Shown piece by piece: positions 59,698 to 64,000 of a stretch of 64,000 nucleotides of DNA (positions are counted from its first letter, which is position 1; each line of letters begins with the position of its first letter). The DNA lies in contig NZ_VWMY01000021.1 of NCBI RefSeq assembly GCF_008905045.1, forward strand, positions 45,853-109,852. The letters run 5' to 3'. The DNA comes from Streptomyces albicerus. GTDB lineage: Bacteria; Actinomycetota; Actinomycetes; Streptomycetales; Streptomycetaceae. A program made the position numbers and the translations under genes. A model generated the notes under the pieces. That model made no database searches. It worked only from the letters and a program-made list of their open reading frames with translations, and had not been told where the DNA came from.

Positions 59698-60066
59698 GTG
59701 CAACTCGAAGCGCACGCCCCGTCCGTACCGCCTTCCGAAACGATCCCCCCGCCCGGCCTCACGGAGGACTCCACCTTGACCCCGCTCACTGCGCTCACCG
59801 CGCTCGACGACGCCATCGAGAACCTCGGCGTACCCGTCCCCTGCCGCTCCTACGACCCGGAGTTCTTCTTCGCCGAGTCGCCGGCCGATGTCGAGTACGC
59901 CAAGTCCCTCTGCCGCACCTGCCCGCTGATCGAGGCCTGCCTCGCCGGCGCCAAGGAGCGGCGTGAGCCCTGGGGCGTCTGGGGCGGCGAGCTCTTCGTC
60001 CAGGGTGTCGTTGTCGCCCGGAAGCGGCCGCGTGGCCGCCCGCGCAAGAACCCGGTTGCGGCATGA
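59698..60066 (+). CDS. wblC: WblC/WhiB7 antibiotic-stress transcription factor
   Basis: 122 aa. Fe-S cluster cysteines C49, C72, C75, C81 (LCRTCPLIEAC), the beta-turn GVWGG at 93-97, and the AT-hook RGRPRK at 112-117 that is diagnostic for WhiB7/WblC among Wbl proteins. It binds the primary sigma factor and activates intrinsic resistance genes in response to translation-inhibiting antibiotics. GTG 59698 with GAGGAAG about 7 nt upstream. Preceded by a leader of about 590 nt (AT-tract promoter, uORF, terminator) and coupled by ATGA overlap to the next gene. Confidence 0.97.
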   Translation: MQLEAHAPSVPPSETIPPPGLTEDSTLTPLTALTALDDAIENLGVPVPCRSYDPEFFFAESPADVEYAKSLCRTCPLIEACLAGAKERREPWGVWGGELFVQGVVVARKRPRGRPRKNPVAA

Positions 60067-60386
60067 AAACCCCAGGAACGATCGATCGCCCCCTGACGCA
60101 CGACCCCAGGAAACAGGCCCCGATGAAGCCGTCCATGACTGAGCCCGCAGGCTCCGCGATTCCAGACTTCACCACCACCGGCGCGAACGACACGCGCCAG
60201 AACAGGACCCGAGAGATGCAACTCATCCCAGAAGCCCTGGCTCGTGCGCATATGCACGACCGGATGCTCCAGGCCGAGCAGGAACGCCGGGCGATGCGCC
60301 TGGTAGTGGCCCGCCGCATGCAGCGCCGCGCCGAGCGCGCGTCGCGCCGCGCCCGCCGCGCTCTGGCCATGGCGGTCATGCAGTAA
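60063..60386 (+). CDS. Basic hypothetical protein coupled to wblC
   Basis: 107 aa (shorter if the ATG at 60216, MQLIPEALARAHMHD, is used). The C-terminal half is a highly basic helix (RRMQRRAERASRRARRALA), suggesting nucleic-acid or ribosome contact; no known domain. The ATG at 60063 overlaps the wblC stop (ATGA), so it should be expressed with wblC and could belong to the same stress response. The N-terminal 50 residues look poorly structured. A strong terminator follows. Confidence 0.65.
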   Translation: MKTPGTIDRPLTHDPRKQAPMKPSMTEPAGSAIPDFTTTGANDTRQNRTREMQLIPEALARAHMHDRMLQAEQERRAMRLVVARRMQRRAERASRRARRALAMAVMQ

Positions 60387-60425
60387 GGACCGTTAACGCA
60401 ACGGCAACAGAAGGAAACCGCTGAT

Positions 60426-60459
60426 CGCGGGGGCCGGTCCGAACGGACCGGCCCCCGCG
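60426..60459 (+). terminator. Strong terminator of the wblC operon
   Basis: Perfect 16-bp stem (60426-60441 with 60444-60459) with a 2-nt loop, 40 bp after the stop of the coupled gene. Confidence 0.9.
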
Positions 60460-60506
60460 GTGCGTTGTGCCTCTCGAACCGCCGGTCCCGGAGTTATCGT
60501 CGCCGC

Positions 60507-60716
60507 GTGACGAGTCTTCCCGGGGACAGTGACAACGGCGGCTCCACCGCAGAGCCCCAGACCATCGTGTGCGCCCGCTGCGGCAGCACGGCAGAGGGCC
60601 CTCAACTCACCTGGACCTTCTCCGTGGAGGACGGCGTCCGCCACTACTACTGCGAAGACTGCGCCCGGGCCAATCTCAGGGCGATCGAGGGGCGGTTGGA
60701 CTCGGCTTGGTGGTGA
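60507..60716 (+). CDS. Small zinc-ribbon-like protein
   Basis: 69 aa. Two C-x2-C pairs, IVCARCGS and YYCEDCARAN, about 30 residues apart, form a zinc ribbon; the N-terminus is flexible. No partner or function known. GTG 60507 lies 6 nt after TATCGT (60495-60500), another leaderless arrangement, directly downstream of the wblC terminator. Confidence 0.75.
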   Translation: MTSLPGDSDNGGSTAEPQTIVCARCGSTAEGPQLTWTFSVEDGVRHYYCEDCARANLRAIEGRLDSAWW

Positions 60717-60799
60717 GCTTCCGAGTCCCCCTGGGGCCTTCCCCCCCCGCCCCACCCCCCTCGCCCCATCCCCTCCACCCCACGAACGGCAGCCCGATC

Positions 60800-62194
60800 T
60801 CACGCCTCGGCCGCCGATTCCCCCTCCTCCAGCATCGACTCCTCGTCCGGCAGGAAGCCGGGAAGCCAGTCCTCGAGTTCCTCTCGTAGCCGTACCGTCG
60901 CGCCCAGCTGGCACAGGACGCCGATCGTGCTCAATGTCACCCGGTGTATCAGCAGATACGCGGGGGGCAGGTTGAGCTGCTTGCCGAGTTGGTGTGCGGG
61001 GGAGCGGGGGTCGGCCACTCGGGCCGCCTGGCTGCGCATCCAGCCCCGCGTGAAGGTGAACTCGTCGACCTGGGCCGGCTCGATGATGGGGAGCAGGTAG
61101 TCCAGGACGGCGTCCGGGTCGAGCTCTATGGATTCCTTGACGAAACCCTCCTCGCGGAGCAGTTCGTAGACGGCCTCGGCGTCGCCGTCGAGGGTCATGC
61201 GGAGCGAGTCGCCGATCGTCGACGGCAGGCCGCCCGGGAGGCGGTCGACCGTGCCGAAGTCCATGACGCCAAGACGCCAGCCGCCCTTGCCGCCCTTGCC
61301 GTCCGGGTCCTCGGGGTCGTCGGGCAGGAGGCGGAAGTTGCCCGGGTGCGGGTCGGCGTGCAGCAGGCCGGTGCGGGACGGGCCGGAGAACAGGAAGCGG
61401 GCCAGGAGCTGGCCTGCTCGGTCCCGCTGCTCCTGCGTGCCGTCGTTGATCACCTCGGACAGAGGTATCCCGTCGATCCACTCCGTCACCAGCACCTGCT
61501 CGCACTGGTGGACCACGGCCGGCACCAGCACGTCCGGGTCGTCCGCGAACTCCTCCGCGTGCGCCTGCTGTGCCTGTGCCTCCAGGGCGTAGTCGAGTTC
61601 CTCGGACACCCGGTCGCGCAGCTCGGCGATGAGCGGCTTGATGTCCATGCCCGGAATCATCGGGCCCAGCAGGCGGGCAAAACGGCTGAGTTGGTTCAGG
61701 TCGGACAGCAGGGCCTCGCCCGCCCCGGGGTACTGCACCTTGACGGCGACCTCCCGGCCGTCGTGCCACACGGCTCGGTGGACCTGTCCGATCGAGGCGG
61801 CCGCGGAGGGCTTGTCCTCGAACTCCAGGAACAGGTCGGGCCAGTCCTGGCCGAGCCGCTCCTCCAGCACGGAGTGCACCGTGCGTGTCGGCATCGGCGG
61901 GGCCGCTTCCTGGAGCTTCGTCAGCGCCGCGCGGTAGGGGCCCGCGACCTCCTCCGGCAGCGCCGACTCGAAGACGGACATGGCCTGCCCGAACTTCATC
62001 GCGCCGCCCTTGAGCTCGCCGAGCACCTTGAACAGTTGCTCCGCCGTGCGCTGTTGCAGCTCGCGACCCACGAGTTCGGCGGACTTGCCGCCGATTCGTT
62101 TGCCGAGTCCCCAGGTCGCCCGCCCGGCGAAGCCGAGCGGTAGTGCGGCGAGCTTGGCGGTTCGGGTGACCGCCTTCCGGGGAAGATCAGACAT
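60800..62194 (-). CDS. ABC1/UbiB-family atypical kinase
   Basis: 464 aa. ABC1 signatures: GGAMKFGQAMS (KxGQ motif), the Ala-rich loop in KPSAAASIGQVHRA, VAVKVQYPG (Lys), LLHADPHPGNF (catalytic loop) and GVMDFGTVDRL (DFG). This kinase-like ATPase family acts in lipid or quinone metabolism. The mycobacterial gene next to whiB7 (Rv3197) is an ABC1 protein linked to macrolide tolerance, so a role in the wblC response is a reasonable inference. ATG 62194 with GGAGGG 4 nt upstream, and an 8-nt overlap with the upstream ThiF-like gene. Confidence 0.92.
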   Translation of the reverse strand: MSDLPRKAVTRTAKLAALPLGFAGRATWGLGKRIGGKSAELVGRELQQRTAEQLFKVLGELKGGAMKFGQAMSVFESALPEEVAGPYRAALTKLQEAAPPMPTRTVHSVLEERLGQDWPDLFLEFEDKPSAAASIGQVHRAVWHDGREVAVKVQYPGAGEALLSDLNQLSRFARLLGPMIPGMDIKPLIAELRDRVSEELDYALEAQAQQAHAEEFADDPDVLVPAVVHQCEQVLVTEWIDGIPLSEVINDGTQEQRDRAGQLLARFLFSGPSRTGLLHADPHPGNFRLLPDDPEDPDGKGGKGGWRLGVMDFGTVDRLPGGLPSTIGDSLRMTLDGDAEAVYELLREEGFVKESIELDPDAVLDYLLPIIEPAQVDEFTFTRGWMRSQAARVADPRSPAHQLGKQLNLPPAYLLIHRVTLSTIGVLCQLGATVRLREELEDWLPGFLPDEESMLEEGESAAEA

Positions 62195-63380
62195 GCGCCC
62201 TCCAAGTACCGGACAGCCGTGCCGCGTGCGGCTGTTGCCCGGACATTGTCTCGTGCGGCCTTTCGTTGTCCGAGGTCTGCTCCCCTTTACCTTTCTCCCC
62301 GGTCCCACAGGGGCATGCGGGATGTTGCCACACCGGCCGCGCGTGCCAGTCGAAACCGGGCACCGAGACCTCCCAGCGAGCCCCCGCGCTCGACGGCAGT
62401 TCCCCGTCGAGAAAGGCCAGCGCATGCCCCGCGGCCAGCCCGGCGACCGTGGCCGACAGCGTCAGATCGCACGCGGGCACCTGGCGTGACTGCCCGGAGC
62501 GCCACTGCGCGAGCAGCCGCGGCCAGGTCGGGTCCCGGTCGGTGCGCCCCAGGTCGAGACAGCCTACGCAGGCCGTGTCGCCGGGCAGGACCAGCGGGCC
62601 GACGACTCCCGTGCCTTCCACGACCCCGGCATACAAATGGGGTGTTCCGGAGGTGATCAGCGGTTCGGCGGCCGCCGGGTCGGGTGCGTGGACCGCGAGG
62701 CTGTCCCGGGGCGCGATGATCACCAGCGAGAGGCCCGGGTCACCTTCTTCGGGAGCCGACCGCACGCCGCCGCGCCGGGGCGGACGATCCGGCGCCGCCC
62801 GGCGCACCGCACGGCGTGCGGCCTCGTCTCTGCGCTCGCCGATGGCCTCCACGGGCAGTCCGCCCGGCGCCACGTCCCACGGCTCGACACAGCCGCCGTC
62901 GTGCACGTCGACGTGCCCCACTCCCGCGGCCGCGAGCGCCGCGGCCAGGACCACTCCCACCCGGCCCGCGCCCTGCACCTGTACGCGCAGTGAGCGGCGG
63001 GCAGCCAAGCGGCGCAGGGCTTCGCCCGGTTCGGGAGCCACCAGAGAGAGCGAGGCATGGTCGGGCCGCAGCCGGTCCATGACCGCCGGTTTCCCGCGCA
63101 GGGCATCGGCGGCCGGGCCGCCGCCCGTCGCGTCGTCCAGCAGCCCGGCCCGGGCCAGCCGCTCCACGAGACCGTCGACATGGCCGTCGGGCAGACCCAT
63201 GCGGCGGCCCTCGTCGCGCAAGAGGGACAGTCCGCGTGTCCCGTCGAGCAAGGTCAGGAGACTGCCCGTCGCCGTGTCCACCGGGCCGAGCACCATCGCG
63301 TGTGCGGGTGCCATCCCGAACTGCACGGTGTTCAGATCCCGCCAGCCGCGCCGCAGCGCGGGTTTCACCATCGGATGCAT
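62187..63380 (-). CDS. ThiF/E1-like adenylyltransferase-fold protein
   Basis: 397 aa. An N-terminal region (VQFGMAPAHAMVL, LLTLLDGTRGL) precedes a Rossmann E1-like fold with GAGRVGVVLAAALAAAGVG, the zinc-type cysteines CVGCLD, and a C-terminal CPCG. The acidic/Arg adenylation residues of MoeB/ThiF are not clearly conserved, so activity may be lost; counterpart of Rv3196. The layout resembles the E1-like leader-binding proteins of peptide-modification systems, but no precursor peptide or cyclodehydratase is near. ATG 63380; operon with the ABC1 kinase. Confidence 0.75.
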   Translation of the reverse strand: MHPMVKPALRRGWRDLNTVQFGMAPAHAMVLGPVDTATGSLLTLLDGTRGLSLLRDEGRRMGLPDGHVDGLVERLARAGLLDDATGGGPAADALRGKPAVMDRLRPDHASLSLVAPEPGEALRRLAARRSLRVQVQGAGRVGVVLAAALAAAGVGHVDVHDGGCVEPWDVAPGGLPVEAIGERRDEAARRAVRRAAPDRPPRRGGVRSAPEEGDPGLSLVIIAPRDSLAVHAPDPAAAEPLITSGTPHLYAGVVEGTGVVGPLVLPGDTACVGCLDLGRTDRDPTWPRLLAQWRSGQSRQVPACDLTLSATVAGLAAGHALAFLDGELPSSAGARWEVSVPGFDWHARPVWQHPACPCGTGEKGKGEQTSDNERPHETMSGQQPHAARLSGTWRAHV

Positions 63381-63589
63381 GACCTACCCCCGTACGTCCC
63401 CGTTGTGCCAGCGGTGGTCGTCCTGTTCCGCCGGTCGAATGTCAGCATGCCCGCATTGCCCGAGGCGTGCCGAAAGTTGTCCACAGGCAGTGGATATTCG
63501 TCGTATAAATCGAGCGCGTGGAGCGCGGTTCGGCATCGATGCGTCCCGGAGGCGGGACTTCCCCCATGTGCAACCGGTAACGTCGGGGC

Positions 63590-64000
63590 GTGCCCGCCGA
63601 CCCACTGCACCGCGCCGGAAACCCACAGCGCAGCACGACGAGCCAGCCGCCAAGCGGCTCGGGGGCGAGCGCGATCGAGGTCCGCAGGAGCGCGCGACGG
63701 CGCAGAACGGTCTCCGCGTACCGTGAAGGCGATCGCACCGTCGTGCTCATTCCCGCCCGGATGTCCGAGGCGGAGGAGCAGCGCTGGGTCACCGTCATGC
63801 TCGACAAGCTGGCCGCCCAGGAGAACAAGCGGGTGCTCGGCGACGCGGAGCTGTCCGAGCGTGCCGCCAGGCTCTCCGAGCTGTACTTCGACGGCCGGGC
63901 CAGGCCCACCTCGGTCCGCTGGGTCACCAATCAGAACACACGCTGGGGCTCGTGCACCCCGGCCGAGGGCAGTATCCGCCTTTCGCACCGGCTGCAGGGC
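63590..64000 (+). CDS. M48/YgjP-like metallopeptidase, truncated at the window edge
   Basis: First 137 codons of an open frame with no stop. A basic N-terminus (EVRRSARRRRTVSAYREGD) is followed by VVLIPARMSEAEEQRWVTVM and VTNQNTRWGSCTPAEGSIRL, the conserved WGSC block of DUF45/YgjP-type zinc metallopeptidases. The HExxH should lie beyond position 64,000. GTG 63590 is 6 nt after TAACGT (63578-63583), so a leaderless start. Divergent from the ThiF-like gene. Confidence 0.85.
   Translation, partial: MPADPLHRAGNPQRSTTSQPPSGSGASAIEVRRSARRRRTVSAYREGDRTVVLIPARMSEAEEQRWVTVMLDKLAAQENKRVLGDAELSERAARLSELYFDGRARPTSVRWVTNQNTRWGSCTPAEGSIRLSHRLQG

Noticed and set aside
62187..63380. RiPP/TOMM cyclodehydratase partner protein
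   Set aside because: E1-like fold is suggestive, but no precursor peptide, YcaO or transporter gene is nearby, and the mycobacterial counterpart has the same non-RiPP context.
62266..63726. 486-codon plus-strand frame opposite the ThiF-like gene
   Set aside because: Translation is low-complexity Arg/Ser/Pro/Ala-rich; the minus-strand frame has Rossmann and zinc motifs.
1..64000. tRNA, rRNA, prophage, integrase or insertion sequence
   Set aside because: No cloverleaf with a CCA-proximal TTC arm, no transposase or integrase motif, and no composition break large enough to suggest recent transfer was noticed.

Overview
The window is a GC-rich actinobacterial chromosome segment, almost certainly from a Streptomyces. 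The signs are strong third-position GC, many GTG starts, frequent leaderless promoters, a WblC/WhiB7 gene, AdnAB and UvrD2 helicases, mycoredoxin, MoeZ, and small proteins typical of actinobacteria (DUF3117, DUF3107). I see no phage, transposase, integrase, CRISPR array, rRNA or tRNA. It reads as conserved chromosomal core with a few lineage-specific repeat-rich genes. About 55 protein genes are supported. One, a metallopeptidase, runs off the right edge.

Region 1 (about 1-17,100) matches, from memory, the Mycobacterium tuberculosis Rv1207-Rv1239c neighbourhood: FolP2-like protein, DivIVA-domain protein, Tag glycosylase, DUF3117, an O-methyltransferase divergent from an ECF sigma factor, its zinc anti-sigma factor, an HtrA protease and TatB. 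Mrp, a DUF1003 protein, an MgtE-N/CBS protein and CorA follow. The core is a cell-envelope stress module (sigma, anti-sigma, protease, Tat component) beside an Mg2+-linked group. CorA has a long leader that looks like an M-box (ykoK) Mg2+ riboswitch with a terminator.

Region 2 (17,100-29,430) holds an MFS exporter with operator-like palindromes, PHP, MarC and NYN-domain proteins, a 50-aa small protein, two regulators or small conserved proteins (TetR, DUF3107), and a DEAD-box RNA helicase with a very long basic repeat tail. The helicase may use a CTG start. A dispersed palindromic intergenic repeat occurs six times between 1.9 and 27.5 kb.

Region 3 (29,600-38,300) is the most distinctive part: a hydrolase, a DUF3152 protein with a full metzincin zinc motif, a PelF-like GT4 glycosyltransferase, an 8-TM protein with two tandem-repeat arrays, a sugar-nucleotide epimerase, and a Spherulin-4 (GH135-like) protein. 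The last four genes are tightly coupled and look like a reduced exopolysaccharide locus related to galactosaminoglycan (Pel/GAG) systems.

Region 4 (38,300-64,000) parallels M. tuberculosis Rv3206c-Rv3195: MoeZ, two tandem secreted peptidase lipoproteins, a pseudokinase/flippase-like membrane protein, an alkyltransferase-like protein, AdnA-AdnB, an M20 dipeptidase, NudC, mycoredoxin, UvrD2, and WblC behind a long attenuator-type leader. An ABC1/UbiB kinase, a ThiF-like protein and an M48/YgjP-like metallopeptidase follow. DNA repair, redox control and antibiotic-stress regulation are therefore grouped here.
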